64,000 bases of DNA, from positions 62,001 through 126,000 of the forward strand of contig DASTWZ010000009.1 of NCBI GenBank assembly GCA_035765635.1. Reading direction: 5' to 3'. This DNA comes from EW11 sp035765635 (lineage in GTDB: Bacteria > Verrucomicrobiota > Verrucomicrobiia > Opitutales > Opitutaceae). The notes under the pieces are model-generated. The model worked only from the letters and a program-made list of their open reading frames with translations, searched no databases and was not told the origin of the DNA. Of this stretch, positions 1 through 9,437 are shown one piece after another. The translations under genes were made by a program, and so were the position numbers. Within the stretch, counting starts at the first letter, position 1. Every line of letters begins with the position of its first letter.

Positions 1-1004
1 CCGGCGTCGGTTATTTTTTCGCGCGGGAAATTCACCGCGATCAGGGCGTGCCGATCGGATTGATCAACAGCAGTTGGGGCGGCACGCCGATCGAGGCCTG
101 GATGAGCGACGAAGCGCTGATCTCGAATCCGGCGTTTCAAATCGTGTTTCAGCGCTGGGCCGACGAGATCGCGGCGTTTCCCGAAAAACGCCGCGCGTTC
201 GAGCGCGCACAGGCGGAATGGGAAAAACGCGCCGCCGCGGCCAAGGCGAAAGGCGAAGCATTCCATACAGCGGCGCCGCGTGCGCCGGGCGGCTTGTGGG
301 ACCAGAACAAACCCTCGCGCCTTTTCACGACGATGATTGCGCCAGTGATTCCGGGCGCGGTGCGCGGCGTGCTCTGGTATCAAGGCGAGACGAATGGCGG
401 GCGGCCGCGGGAATACGAAGCGCTGCTCAGTGCCATGATGAGAGATTGGCGGCACCGTTGGGGTGCCGGTGATTTTCCGTTCTTCGTCGTGCAATTGCCC
501 AACTACGCCTCAGGCGACGCAGCGGGCACGGATTGGGCGCGGTTGCGGGAAGCGCAGGCCAACGCGGTGCGGACCGAGCCGAACGCGGCCATCGCCGTGA
601 CGATCGACATCGGCGATCCGAACGACGTGCACCCGACAAATAAAAAAGACGTGGGACACCGCCTCGCGTTGCTGGCGCGCGGGAAAGTTTATGGTGAGTC
701 GATCGCGTGCGAGGGACCGATTTTCGCGGGCGCCACACCTGAGGCCGGCGGGATGCGCGTCCAGTTTCGCCACGCGGAAAAATTGCATGCGCGCGACGGC
801 GCGGTGACCGGTTTCGAACTCGCGGGAGTGGACCAAAAATTTTTCCCGGCGGAAGGAAAGATCGACGGTGAGTCCGTGCTGGTCACCAGCGCACAGGTGC
901 GCACGCCCGTCGCGGTTCGCTATGCCTGGCGCAACGCACCGGCGGCGAGTCTGTACAACGCGGCGGGTTTGCCCGCGGCTCCTTTTCGCAGCGACACGTG
1001 GTGA
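1..1004 (+). CDS. Sialate O-acetylesterase-like SGNH esterase (5' truncated by window)
   Basis: The reading frame is already open at base 3 and runs into a GTG at 48 that is internal, so the N-terminus lies outside the window. The visible part starts in the block GYFFAREIHRDQGVPIGLIN followed by SSWGGTPIEAW, typical of the carbohydrate-esterase/SASA family (DUF303). Further family hallmarks are WYQGETNGG and a D-x-x-H block in DPNDVHPTNK with GHRLALLAR behind it. Family members remove O-acetyl groups from sialic acids or other acetylated sugars. The sequence does not show which substrate applies here; in a hemicellulose/fucoside locus a general acetyl-glycan esterase is plausible. It ends 52 bases before the beta-mannosidase start and is probably co-transcribed with it. 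Confidence 0.85.
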   Translation, partial: GVGYFFAREIHRDQGVPIGLINSSWGGTPIEAWMSDEALISNPAFQIVFQRWADEIAAFPEKRRAFERAQAEWEKRAAAAKAKGEAFHTAAPRAPGGLWDQNKPSRLFTTMIAPVIPGAVRGVLWYQGETNGGRPREYEALLSAMMRDWRHRWGAGDFPFFVVQLPNYASGDAAGTDWARLREAQANAVRTEPNAAIAVTIDIGDPNDVHPTNKKDVGHRLALLARGKVYGESIACEGPIFAGATPEAGGMRVQFRHAEKLHARDGAVTGFELAGVDQKFFPAEGKIDGESVLVTSAQVRTPVAVRYAWRNAPAASLYNAAGLPAAPFRSDTW

Positions 1005-1056
1005 GGCGAAACCCGCTTCGATCCAGTCCAACCCCTCGGCCTTTTGGGATTTTCGC

Positions 1057-3645
1057 ATGAAGCAGCAATCTTTGACCGGCAATGCCTGGAGCTTTCGTCT
1101 CCACAGCCACGCCTCGACATCGGCGCAATCGGCGCGAGACGGTGCGCTCGGAGTGGGCCAATTTCGCAAGGCGGGCGACACAGACCGGAGTCAGGATCTG
1201 GCGCCGCGCAATTGGCTGCCGGCCGAAGTCCCTGGCTGCGTGCACAAGGATCTCCAGCGAAATCAAATCATTCCCGACCCCTTCGTGGGCACGAACGAAC
1301 TCCGCCTGCAGTGGATCGAAGAACGCGATTGGGAATACCGGCTGCGCTTCACGCCGCGCGCCGAAGTCTTGGACGAGGACGTAATCGAACTGGTCGCGGA
1401 AGGCGTGGATACGTTCGCCACGTTCACCCTGAACGGAGTCGAGATCGGCGAGACGGAAAACATGTTCACCGGCTATCGGTGGAACATAAAGCGTCACCTG
1501 CGGCGCGGCTCGAACGAGCTGCGCGTCGTCTTCAAAAGCGCAATGCGCTACATCCGGGAAAACGAAGCGCGCTTCAAACCGCCCTGTGAGTTCAACGACC
1601 CGGTTGGCGGCGGCATTTTGGTTCGCAAACAACAATGCCAGTTTGGCTGGGACTGGGCGCCGCGCTTCGTGACCTGCGGTTTGTGGCGCGAAATTTTTCT
1701 CGAGGGCTGGTCGGAGAATCGTTTCGCGCACGTCGAGGTTGTCCAAAACCATCCGTCGTTGGAAACGGCGCGTCTTCGCCTGAAACCCAAGCTGCAGCGC
1801 GCCGCACGCGGCTTGATTTTCGAGGCCACGGTGATGCTGAACGGACGTGTGGTCGCGACCGCGTCAGGCACCGACGAGGTCGAGGCGGAGGTTGCTTCGC
1901 CGGAATGGTGGTGGCCGGCGGGACTCGGCGGGCAGACGCTTTACGATGTCACGCTCGCCGCGAAAACGCCTGGAGGCCGCACGGTGGCGGAGTGGCATCG
2001 GCGTCTGGGCCTGAGGACCGTGGTGCTCGAGCGAGAGCCAGATCGCTGGGGCGAATCGTTTCGTTTCGTGGTGAATGGTCGGCCTATCTTCATGAAAGGC
2101 GCCAACTGGATTCCTGCGCACAGTTTTGTCGGCGGGCTGGACCGGGCGCGGTATGCGCGCGATCTGCGCGCCGCCGTGGAGGCGAATTTCAACTGCCTGC
2201 GGGTCTGGGGCGGCGGCGTTTACGAGAGCGAAGATTTTTATGATCTTTGCGACGAACTCGGTCTGCTCGTGTGGCAGGACTTCATGTTTTCCTGCACGCT
2301 CTATCCGAGTGACAGGAAATTCCTCGCGACGGTCGAAGCCGAGGCGGTTTATCAAGTGCAGCGGTTGCATCACCGCACCTGCCTCGCGCTTTGGTGCGGC
2401 AACAACGAACTCGTGCAGGTGAACCGCTCGCTGCAGAAGGCGAAATATCGGCGCGGCTACGAAAAACTTTTTCATGACCTGCTGCCGCGGGTCGTCAGCG
2501 AATGGGGCGCCGGCGCGGGCTATTGGCCGAGCTCGCAATGGCGCGGCGACTGGAAATACGGGAACGATCATCCGGAGGGCGAGAGGCGCGGCGACACGCA
2601 TTTCTGGGAGGTGTGGCACGCGCGCTGTCCGGTGCGGGATTACGAAAAATGGAATTTCCGTTTCGTCTCCGAATTCGGGATGCAGAGTTTCAGTTCGCCG
2701 AAAGTGCAGGCGACGTATTGCGCGCCGCACGAAACCAATCTCTTCGGTCCGGTGAACGAGAATCACCAGAAGAACCGCGCGGGAAATCAGATCATCCTGG
2801 ATTACGTTTTCCGCAGATACCGATTTCCGAAGGACCAGAACGCTCTCGTGCATCTTTCGCAGTTGAATCAGGCGTACGCGATGCAGGTGGCGGTCGAGCA
2901 CTACCGTCGACTCATGCCGCGTTGCATGGGGACCATTTATTGGCAGCTCAATGACTGCTGGCCTGTCGCCTCGTGGAGTTCGATCGAGTTTACTGGCAAC
3001 TGGAAGGTCCTGCATTTCGCGGCGCGGCGTTTTTATGCGCGGGCTTTGATCACGGCGCAGGTGCCGGGCGAGGAGACGGCGATCACTGGAAATTATCGGC
3101 GTTCCACGGTTGACGAGGTGCATGTTTGGACTGTGTACGATGCGCCGGTGAACGCGGCCGCCGAGGTGGAATGGGAAATCTATCACGTCGATGGCCGATC
3201 CCTTGGGCGCGATGGAAAACGCGTGCAGCTTCGTTATGGAGAGTCTCGCCGTCAGTGTACGGTGAAGCTGCGAAAGCTCATGGCCGAACATGGACGCGAC
3301 AATTTAGTCATGCGGATTTCGCTCGCGATCGATGGACGCTGCGTGAGCGAAGACACGGTTTTTCTCGTGCCGCCTCGTTTCATCGAACTCCCGCGCGGTG
3401 CGACGCAGGTCGCGATGCGCCGTGTCGGGGATGAACGCCATTACACGCTCACGTTCACGTCGGAGGTGTTTCAGCATCGCTTCTGGTTCGATCTTGGGGA
3501 CGGCGCGTACGAGGCGTCCGACAATTTCTTCGAGCTCTATCCGAAACGGCCGAAGACGATTCAGATCACGCTGGCGCAGCCGCTGTCCGAAGCAGAGCTG
3601 CGCGATCAACTGCGCTTCGGATCACTCGTCGATAGCTATGTGTGA
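1057..3645 (+). CDS. GH2 beta-mannosidase
   Basis: An 862-residue protein if read from ATG 1057; the frame is open upstream to 868, but that part overlaps the preceding esterase gene and shows no family homology. The order is an N-terminal jelly-roll (GNAWSFR...), an Ig-like middle domain and a TIM barrel. Diagnostic motifs are FMKGANWIPAHSF, the acid/base Glu in LWCGNNE (about residue 451) and the nucleophile Glu in SEFGMQSF (about residue 539). Length and motifs match exo-beta-mannosidases, which release non-reducing-end mannose from manno-oligosaccharides or N-glycan cores. No signal peptide is visible, so a cytoplasmic or periplasmic site is open. It is followed by repeat C1 and then the FAD oxidoreductase gene. 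Confidence 0.92.
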   Translation: MKQQSLTGNAWSFRLHSHASTSAQSARDGALGVGQFRKAGDTDRSQDLAPRNWLPAEVPGCVHKDLQRNQIIPDPFVGTNELRLQWIEERDWEYRLRFTPRAEVLDEDVIELVAEGVDTFATFTLNGVEIGETENMFTGYRWNIKRHLRRGSNELRVVFKSAMRYIRENEARFKPPCEFNDPVGGGILVRKQQCQFGWDWAPRFVTCGLWREIFLEGWSENRFAHVEVVQNHPSLETARLRLKPKLQRAARGLIFEATVMLNGRVVATASGTDEVEAEVASPEWWWPAGLGGQTLYDVTLAAKTPGGRTVAEWHRRLGLRTVVLEREPDRWGESFRFVVNGRPIFMKGANWIPAHSFVGGLDRARYARDLRAAVEANFNCLRVWGGGVYESEDFYDLCDELGLLVWQDFMFSCTLYPSDRKFLATVEAEAVYQVQRLHHRTCLALWCGNNELVQVNRSLQKAKYRRGYEKLFHDLLPRVVSEWGAGAGYWPSSQWRGDWKYGNDHPEGERRGDTHFWEVWHARCPVRDYEKWNFRFVSEFGMQSFSSPKVQATYCAPHETNLFGPVNENHQKNRAGNQIILDYVFRRYRFPKDQNALVHLSQLNQAYAMQVAVEHYRRLMPRCMGTIYWQLNDCWPVASWSSIEFTGNWKVLHFAARRFYARALITAQVPGEETAITGNYRRSTVDEVHVWTVYDAPVNAAAEVEWEIYHVDGRSLGRDGKRVQLRYGESRRQCTVKLRKLMAEHGRDNLVMRISLAIDGRCVSEDTVFLVPPRFIELPRGATQVAMRRVGDERHYTLTFTSEVFQHRFWFDLGDGAYEASDNFFELYPKRPKTIQITLAQPLSEAELRDQLRFGSLVDSYV

Positions 3646-3693
3646 AGTTGAAGCGTTTCGGAAAACAACGAGAGAAGTTCCTGCCCTCCGACC

Positions 3694-3818
3694 TACGGAG
3701 CGCCAGCCTCCGTCCGGCTTGCAACGGAGCGCCGGCCTCCGGCCGGGATACCTATCTAGAGTCCCGCGAAGCGGGACGGACTTATTCGAAATGCCAGCCG
3801 GAGGCTGGCGCTCCGTTG
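3694..3818. repeat. Repeat C, copy 1: imperfect palindrome between genes
   Basis: The left arm has cggagcgccagcctccg, with a second copy of the arm behind it. The centre holds gtcccgcgaagcgggac, itself a hairpin. The right arm has ccggaggctggcgctccg. The same layout recurs at 24685-24776. The long GC stem just after a stop codon could terminate transcription, but there is no clear T-tract, so I class it as a dispersed palindromic repeat. Confidence 0.8.
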
Positions 3819-3890
3819 CGAGCCGTCGGATCATTAGCTTTCCCCATAGGTTAACGGCTAAGATGAGCCACTAAACAGACATCTTTTTTC

Positions 3891-5696
3891 ATGCTTCTAA
3901 GAACCTTTCTCATCCTGTGCTTCTTCTCATCGAGCCTCTTCGCCGAATCGGCGAAGGAGTACGATCTCGTGATCGTCGGCGGGACGCCGGCGGGGATCAC
4001 CGCGGCGATTGCGGCTGCGCGCAATGGCCGCACGGTCGCGCTGCTCGAGCGCACGGCGCACGTCGGCGGGCTTCCGACGAACGGGCTCGGCGCGACGGAC
4101 ATCGGAACACGGGGCACGACGGCCGGCCTGTTCGGCGAATTCGTGCGCCGCATTCGCGCGTATTACGTGGAGCACTACGGTGAGAATTCGCAGCAGGTGG
4201 TGGACTGCAGCGACGGATACCACTTCGAGCCGAAGGTGGCGGAAAAGATTCTGCTGGGAATGTTGGCCGAACAACCGGGCATTGAAGTGAGGTTGCGACG
4301 GCAGTTCGACGCGGAACCGGAAAATGTGACTTTCGCCAACGGGCGAATTGCGGCGGTGAATGTCATCGATGTCGCGAGCGGCGCACATGAATCGGTGAAG
4401 GGAAAAGTGTTCATCGATGCGACCTACGAGGGCGATCTCGCCGCGGCGGCCGGCGCTCTGTATCGACTCGGACGAGAAGACCGGCGCGAGTTCAATGAAG
4501 CCACCGCGGGACGCCTTTATGCCGCGTGGGCCTCGCCGCTCGGGCCCGGGTCGACTGGTCTCGGCGACAATGCGGTGCAGGCCTACAACTATCGGCTGAC
4601 GCTGACCCGCGCGGAAAATCGCGTTCCGGTGGCCAAGCCTGCGACGTATCGGCGCGATGAATACGTTTCCTTGATCGAGGATATCCGGCTTAACCGTGAA
4701 GCTTCGCCCCGTCCGCCGGCGCCGCAGCGCGCGCGAAATCTCGGCCGCATTCTCGTTCTCACGCCGATGCCGAACGGCAAGACCGACGCGAACAACCAGC
4801 ACGCCGCGTTTTTGTCGACGGATTTGCCCGAGGAAAACTGGCCTTGGCCGACCTCCTCGTGGGACTGGCGCGATCGTTTCGCGAAGCGGTTGAGGGACTA
4901 CACGCTCGGGCTGCTCTGGTTTTGCCAGAACGATCCGGAGTTGCCCGCCGATTTTCGTGCCGCGTGTTCGGAGTGGGGTTTCGCGCGCGACGAGTTCGAG
5001 GACAACGGAAATTTTCCGCGGCAAGTTTACGTGCGCGAAGGGCGGCGCATCACCGGCGAATATCTTTTCACGGCGCATGACGCGCTTCCGGTCGAAAAAG
5101 GAAAACGGGCGCCGCTCCATCGCGACAGCATCGCGGCGAGTCATTACTCGCTCGACTCGCATGCCGTGCGGAAGCGCGAGCCGGGCCGGGTGCATCTCGA
5201 TGGAATGTTTTCCTGGGGGACTGTTCCCTACACCATTCCGTTCGGCGTCATGGTCCCGAAAAATGTCGAAGGATTGCTCGTGCCAGTCGCGGTCTCCGCG
5301 ACGCATGTCGGGCTGAGCACGCTGCGGATGGAGCCGTGTTGGATGTCGCTGGGCGAAGCTGCGGGTTCGGCCGCGCATCTCTCGCTGGCCGAGGGCGTCG
5401 TGCCGCGGCAGGTGAACATCGCGGCGCTGCAACGTGAGCTTCTGGATCGGCATGCCGTGTTGATTTATTTCCGTGACCTCGCGCCGGGAAATCCAGCGTT
5501 CGAGGCCGCGGAGGTGCTTGGTTTGCGCGGAGCGATCGAGGACTGGACGGTCCGGCCTGAGGCACCAATCGACGCGACGGTGGCCGCGGCGTGGCGCGCG
5601 GCCTTGGAGTTGCCTCCGGCGCCTGCGCCCGCCGCGGATGCCCACATGACGCGCGGCGAATATCTCGCGCAACTTTGGAAGGAATGGGCGCGATGA
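3891..5696 (+). CDS. Exported FAD-dependent oxidoreductase (FAD_oxidored family)
   Basis: 601 residues. The first 19 residues (MLLRTFLILCFFSSSLFAES) form a short signal peptide. The dinucleotide fold follows at once as DLVIVGGTPAGITAAIAAA, with an acidic residue in LLER at the end of the second strand and the HVGGLPTNGLGATD loop typical of the FAD_oxidored family. A C-terminal FAD-binding block (LRMEPCWMSLGEAAGSAAHL) closes the fold. Homologues are common in planctomycete and verrucomicrobial glycan loci and are often annotated only as FAD-dependent oxidoreductase, so the substrate is unknown. An oxidised sugar or sugar acid would fit the neighbours. It overlaps the next gene by ATGA. Confidence 0.85.
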   Translation: MLLRTFLILCFFSSSLFAESAKEYDLVIVGGTPAGITAAIAAARNGRTVALLERTAHVGGLPTNGLGATDIGTRGTTAGLFGEFVRRIRAYYVEHYGENSQQVVDCSDGYHFEPKVAEKILLGMLAEQPGIEVRLRRQFDAEPENVTFANGRIAAVNVIDVASGAHESVKGKVFIDATYEGDLAAAAGALYRLGREDRREFNEATAGRLYAAWASPLGPGSTGLGDNAVQAYNYRLTLTRAENRVPVAKPATYRRDEYVSLIEDIRLNREASPRPPAPQRARNLGRILVLTPMPNGKTDANNQHAAFLSTDLPEENWPWPTSSWDWRDRFAKRLRDYTLGLLWFCQNDPELPADFRAACSEWGFARDEFEDNGNFPRQVYVREGRRITGEYLFTAHDALPVEKGKRAPLHRDSIAASHYSLDSHAVRKREPGRVHLDGMFSWGTVPYTIPFGVMVPKNVEGLLVPVAVSATHVGLSTLRMEPCWMSLGEAAGSAAHLSLAEGVVPRQVNIAALQRELLDRHAVLIYFRDLAPGNPAFEAAEVLGLRGAIEDWTVRPEAPIDATVAAAWRAALELPPAPAPAADAHMTRGEYLAQLWKEWAR

Positions 5697-6847
5697 AACG
5701 TTGGGTGATTCGGCTGATTCGACTGCTTCCACTTTTAGCCGCGATGAGCATGAATCCGCTCACTGCCAATTCTGCGACACCGCAACCGGCGCAGTCCGCT
5801 CAACCCGAGTTGGCTTGGCATGACGTGGCCGGGTGGGGCGTTGAGGGACGCGGCTGGAGCGAAGGCTTCGATGGCGTGTACGATCGGTTGCCGGCGCGAG
5901 CGAAGACCAAGGTCGATTCGGGAATTTGGGGCTACGCGCGAAACTCCGCGGGATTGAGCACGGAGTTCTACACCGATGCTGCGGAAATTCACGTCAGGTA
6001 TCGACTGAACACGCCGAATCTCAGCGCGTTTCCGGACGTGTCGAACACGTCCACGAGCGGCGTTGATCTCTACGTGGCCGTGGGTGACGGCGCGACGGAG
6101 GCACGGCAGGCGTGGCGCTTCGTCGTCGGAAACAAGCCGCGCGCGAGAGACGTGAATGACGTGCTCGCGAAAGGCATGGCGCCAGGACGGCGGCGGTACC
6201 GGCTTTATTTCCCGCTCTACAACGGAGTGGAAAAACTCGAGATCGGCGTGCCGCAAACCGCCTCGTTCGAGCCGGTGCCGCCGCGGAATAAAAAGCCGAT
6301 TGTTTTCTACGGCACGTCGATCACGCAGGGTGGGGTGGCGTCGCGCGCCGGGCTGGCGTTTCCGTCGATTCTCGGGCGGAGGTTGGGTGTTCCGATCGTG
6401 AATCTTGGCTTTTGCGGCTATGGTCGGATGGAGCCGGAGTTGGCTGACCTCGTCGCGGAAATCGACGCGAGCGTTTACGTGATCGACGCGCTGCAAAACA
6501 TGCCGGGCGATCAGGTGGTGCCGCGCACTCGGGCCTTCGTCGCGCGTCTGCGAAAAGATCATCCGCAGACGCCGATTCTGCTGGTGGAGTTTGGCGAGCA
6601 TCCCGTACCGGACATTTTTCCCGCCGAGACCGCCAAGCGCGCGAAGCTCAACGCCGCGCTGCGTTCGGTCTACGAAGAGCTGACGCGCGCCGGCGATCTG
6701 CACCTGCACTATCTCGCGGGTGGCGCCCTGCTCGGCAGCGACGGCGAGGCCACCGGTGAGGGCCTGCATCCGAACGCGATCGGCATGCTGCGCTACGCGG
6801 ATGCCTACGAGCCCGTGCTGCGAAAAATTCTGAAGCGAGGCCACTAG
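5693..6847 (+). CDS. Secreted SGNH/GDSL hydrolase with N-terminal beta domain
   Basis: 384 residues from ATG 5693, which overlaps the previous stop by four bases. A signal peptide spans roughly residues 1-27 (KRWVIRLIRLLPLLAAMSM). A beta-rich N-terminal domain follows, then the SGNH hydrolase: block I is FYGTSITQGG with Ser near 208, the Gly/Asn blocks are NLGFCGYGRME and DALQNM, and block V is GEGLHPN with His359. The Asp that normally sits three residues before that His is Glu356 here. Two-domain SGNH esterases of this type remove acetyl groups from polysaccharides, so this is probably an acetyl-glycan esterase working beside the glycosidases. The exact substrate cannot be told. Confidence 0.85.
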   Translation: MKRWVIRLIRLLPLLAAMSMNPLTANSATPQPAQSAQPELAWHDVAGWGVEGRGWSEGFDGVYDRLPARAKTKVDSGIWGYARNSAGLSTEFYTDAAEIHVRYRLNTPNLSAFPDVSNTSTSGVDLYVAVGDGATEARQAWRFVVGNKPRARDVNDVLAKGMAPGRRRYRLYFPLYNGVEKLEIGVPQTASFEPVPPRNKKPIVFYGTSITQGGVASRAGLAFPSILGRRLGVPIVNLGFCGYGRMEPELADLVAEIDASVYVIDALQNMPGDQVVPRTRAFVARLRKDHPQTPILLVEFGEHPVPDIFPAETAKRAKLNAALRSVYEELTRAGDLHLHYLAGGALLGSDGEATGEGLHPNAIGMLRYADAYEPVLRKILKRGH

Positions 6848-6872
6848 GTGAGGGCGGTGGTTTTGAATACCT

Positions 6873-7136
6873 TTTTTAGCCGCAAAAAGGCGCAAAAAGC
6901 GCAAAGAGGATTTCGGATTTGCGACGTCGCTCGCAATGGCTCCTCCATAACGCGGTTGGGGTATTGGTTTGTAACTCCAAACCAAAATACCAGACCGCTC
7001 CCGAGCGACGAATGTCTGAGCCGCGTCGGCCTAACAAAAATCCTCTTTGCGTTTTTTGAGCCTCTTTGCGGCTAAAAAACTCACCGTCGCAAACCCGAAA
7101 TCCTCTTTGCGCTTCTTGAGCCTTTTTGCGGCTAAA
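6873..7136. repeat. Repeat A, copy 1 (full inverted repeat with conserved core)
   Basis: The left arm is agccgcaaaaaggcgcaaaa...gcaaagaggatt. Two right arms are present in opposite orientation (aatcctctttgcg...gcctctttgcggct), one ending near 7075 and one at 7136. The core holds cgcggttggggtattggttt, the dyad TTGGTTTG-taact-CCAAACCAA and gacgaatgtctgag. The same arms and core recur at 27681-27887 and, inverted, at 31861-32066, with fragments at 20251 and near 38480 and 38740. No coding capacity is credible. It fills most of the gap between the SGNH hydrolase and the fucosidase. Confidence 0.9.
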
Positions 7137-7158
7137 TCCGAACTCGTCGTTCAACGGC

Positions 7159-7181
7159 GTTTACTTGACGATTGAGTAAAC
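7159..7181. promoter_or_regulatory. Candidate operator (23-bp dyad) upstream of the GH29 gene
   Basis: GTTTACT and AGTAAAC form perfect 7-bp arms around nine bases. The inner 15 bases ACTTGACGATTGAGT (7163-7177) match 12 of 15 positions at 32112-32126 and 11 of 15 at 27599-27613, the latter at the start of the LacI-type regulator gene. The decamer cggcgtttac also occurs twice nearby, at 7155 and 7191. It lies about 70 bases before the GH29 start. That it is an operator is inferred from symmetry and recurrence only. Confidence 0.5.
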
Positions 7182-7250
7182 CGTCCGTTGCGGCGTTTAC
7201 GCGGCGCGGCTTCTTTCAGATTTGCCTGCTTTCTTTTCCCCTTTTTCGAA

Positions 7251-9437
7251 ATGTCGTCCGATCTAGCCCCTATCCTCGAGCAGCGCGCGATCGATGTGCC
7301 GGTCGGTCCGGCGCGCGAGGAACATCGCTGGTTTTCCCAAGCACGTCTCGGGATGTTCGTGCACTACGGACTGTACTCGCTGCTCGGCCGCGCGGAGTGG
7401 GTCATGTACCTGGAAAAAATTCCGCCTGCGGTCTACAACCGGCTCGCGGCGGATTTCACGGCTCATGCCTTCGACGCCGACGCGCTCGTTTCGCTGGCGA
7501 AGCGCGCGGGCGCCGGTTACGTCGTGCTCGTCGCGCGGCATCACGATGGATTTTGCCTGTGGGAGACGGCGACGACTTCCTTCAACTCCGTGCAGAGCGC
7601 GTGCGGGCGCGACTTGGTGCGCGAGTATGTCGACGCCTGCCGGCGGGCTGGCTTGCGCGTCGGCCTGTACATGTCGGTGATGAGCTGGCAGTGGCCCGCG
7701 ATTTTTCAGGGACCCGACCGCGATCCGCAGGGCTGGCGCGGCATGGTCGACGAATTGCATGCGCAATGTCGCGAGTTGATGAGCCGATACGGCCAGATCG
7801 ACGTGCTCTGGTATGACGGGTGCATGGTGCCAGGCATCTCGGATCCATCGATGATCGCCGCCGCGTGGCGCGCGACGGAGCTGAACGCGATGGTGCGCTC
7901 TCTCCAGCCGCACATTGTGATCAACGATCGAGCCAGCCTGCCGGAGGATTTTTCCACGCCCGAACAGCATCTGACTCTGCCGCCAGCCGGGCGCGCCTGG
8001 GAAATGTGCATGACTCTGGGCAACTACTGGGGCTGGCACCGCGAGGATCGGGAAACCAAGCGCCCTGCAGACCTGATTCGCCAACTCGTCCACTGCGCCC
8101 GCTTCGATGGCAATCTGCTGCTCAACGTCGGTCCCGAGCCCGAGGGCGCCGTTTCAGCCGCGCAGGTGGAAGCGCTCGAAGCGGTGGGACGCTGGATGGA
8201 GCTGAATGGTGAAGCTGTGCGTGGCACGCGCCGCACGGCGTACACCGAAGCGGACCATCTCCTCGGCCCGGTCACGGCGCGGGAGAAGACGCTCTATTTT
8301 CACGTGTCGAATTTTTCCGATGTCGAAGCCCGCATCGCCGGACTCGGCCGCGGCACGATGCGCGCACGCTGGCTCGCGGAACGAGCCACGATCGCAACGA
8401 CTCGCTTCGACGATGGCACGGCTCTGCTCACCGGATTGCCAGCCGTCGCGTTTCACAGTGCGCCGCGCGTGATCGCGCTCGAGTTCGACACGGCCGCGCC
8501 CGTCGATCGACCGCCCGCGATGCTCGTCGAGAAAGACACGGGCCAGTACGCCCCAGCCGAAGCCACGGTGCATCGGCTTCGCGCGTCTGAAACGATCGAG
8601 CTGAAGCGCATGCAAGAATTGAAAATCGTCACGCCCGTCGCGGGACGTTTCGTGTTGGAACTCGCAGCGCAGGCGCCGAAGGCCACGCCGCTTGTTCTGC
8701 GTCTCGACGGCCGATCGATCAGCGGCGATGCCGTCATCGTGTGCGGTCACTATCCGAACACGCTGCGTTCCGCGCCGCTCATGCTGGCCGCCGGCGAACA
8801 CACGTTGACCGTTTGGAGCGCGACCGCGCCTTTCACGCTGCTCGCGTGGCGGCTGCAGCCACTCTGGCGAAAAATCGAGGCGGAGCATTGGCTGGCGATC
8901 GGTCCGTTCCCTTCGCGTTTTCAGATTCCCGAATCGATGGACCAGATTCGCGAGGCGATGCGCTTCGTGTTTCCACCCGAACAAAAAATGTCGCTCGACG
9001 GCGTCGTCGCGGGTTTGGGCGGACGTCCCGTTCGCTGGTTTCCTGCGGAGACCAGTAGCGGCGCGTCCGTCGACTTTACTCGTCGCGCGTCGACCGCGGG
9101 CAATGGTGTTTACTATGCGCGCACGACACTGGTCTCCGCCGTGAGGCGCCACGCCGACGTCCTGATCGGTTGCGATTGGTGGGCGAATCTCTTCGTCAAC
9201 GGCGAGCTGGTCGCGAGCGATCGCGATCCGGCCGCCTTTGGGACGGACGGCTCCTGGTTCAACGGTTGGAAGCCGATTCACGCGCGCGTTGCGCTCGAAT
9301 GCGGCGAAAACGAACTGCTCGTGAAATGCCATCAGGGACGCGCAGGAAACTGGTTCACTTTCTTTCTGCAGGAGGCGGACGACCTGCGCATTGGCCAAGC
9401 TGCCCGTCACGCTGACACTTTTTCTCTCTCGCAATGA
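7251..9437 (+). CDS. GH29 alpha-L-fucosidase
   Basis: 728 residues from ATG 7251. The frame is open to a GTG at 7188, whose translation is short and arginine-rich with a hydrophobic run, so an export start cannot be fully excluded. The GH29 barrel begins with HRWFSQARLGMFVHYGLYSL. Other family signatures are VARHHDGFCLWET and the nucleophile Asp189 in DVLWYDG. After the barrel and a beta-sandwich, the last 230 or so residues form an additional jelly-roll-like module (DVLIGCDWWANLFVNGE) that may bind carbohydrate and makes the protein longer than usual for GH29. It releases alpha-L-fucose. A second fucosidase (GH95) is encoded at 19900, so fucose is a main target of the locus. The stop overlaps the next start. 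Confidence 0.9.
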   Translation: MSSDLAPILEQRAIDVPVGPAREEHRWFSQARLGMFVHYGLYSLLGRAEWVMYLEKIPPAVYNRLAADFTAHAFDADALVSLAKRAGAGYVVLVARHHDGFCLWETATTSFNSVQSACGRDLVREYVDACRRAGLRVGLYMSVMSWQWPAIFQGPDRDPQGWRGMVDELHAQCRELMSRYGQIDVLWYDGCMVPGISDPSMIAAAWRATELNAMVRSLQPHIVINDRASLPEDFSTPEQHLTLPPAGRAWEMCMTLGNYWGWHREDRETKRPADLIRQLVHCARFDGNLLLNVGPEPEGAVSAAQVEALEAVGRWMELNGEAVRGTRRTAYTEADHLLGPVTAREKTLYFHVSNFSDVEARIAGLGRGTMRARWLAERATIATTRFDDGTALLTGLPAVAFHSAPRVIALEFDTAAPVDRPPAMLVEKDTGQYAPAEATVHRLRASETIELKRMQELKIVTPVAGRFVLELAAQAPKATPLVLRLDGRSISGDAVIVCGHYPNTLRSAPLMLAAGEHTLTVWSATAPFTLLAWRLQPLWRKIEAEHWLAIGPFPSRFQIPESMDQIREAMRFVFPPEQKMSLDGVVAGLGGRPVRWFPAETSSGASVDFTRRASTAGNGVYYARTTLVSAVRRHADVLIGCDWWANLFVNGELVASDRDPAAFGTDGSWFNGWKPIHARVALECGENELLVKCHQGRAGNWFTFFLQEADDLRIGQAARHADTFSLSQ

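Noticed and set aside
1864..3291. Minus-strand frame of 475 codons opposite the beta-mannosidase
   Set aside because: The sense strand has all GH2 catalytic motifs; the antisense translation has none.
3927..5732. Minus-strand open frame of 601 codons opposite the FAD oxidoreductase
   Set aside because: It mirrors a real gene in GC-rich DNA; the translation is rich in Arg/His/Pro and shows no domain, while the plus strand has a clear FAD-binding fold.
6848..7075. Short open frames inside repeat A (for example 6848-7075 and the opposite-strand one ending at 7154)
   Set aside because: They are translations of the repeat arms (SRKKAQKAQRGF-like) and recur with every copy; no start signals.
6873..7136. 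Repeat A as a CRISPR array or a tRNA-like structure
   Set aside because: Units are inverted arms around one core rather than regularly spaced direct repeats with unique spacers, and no acceptor or anticodon stem pattern is present.
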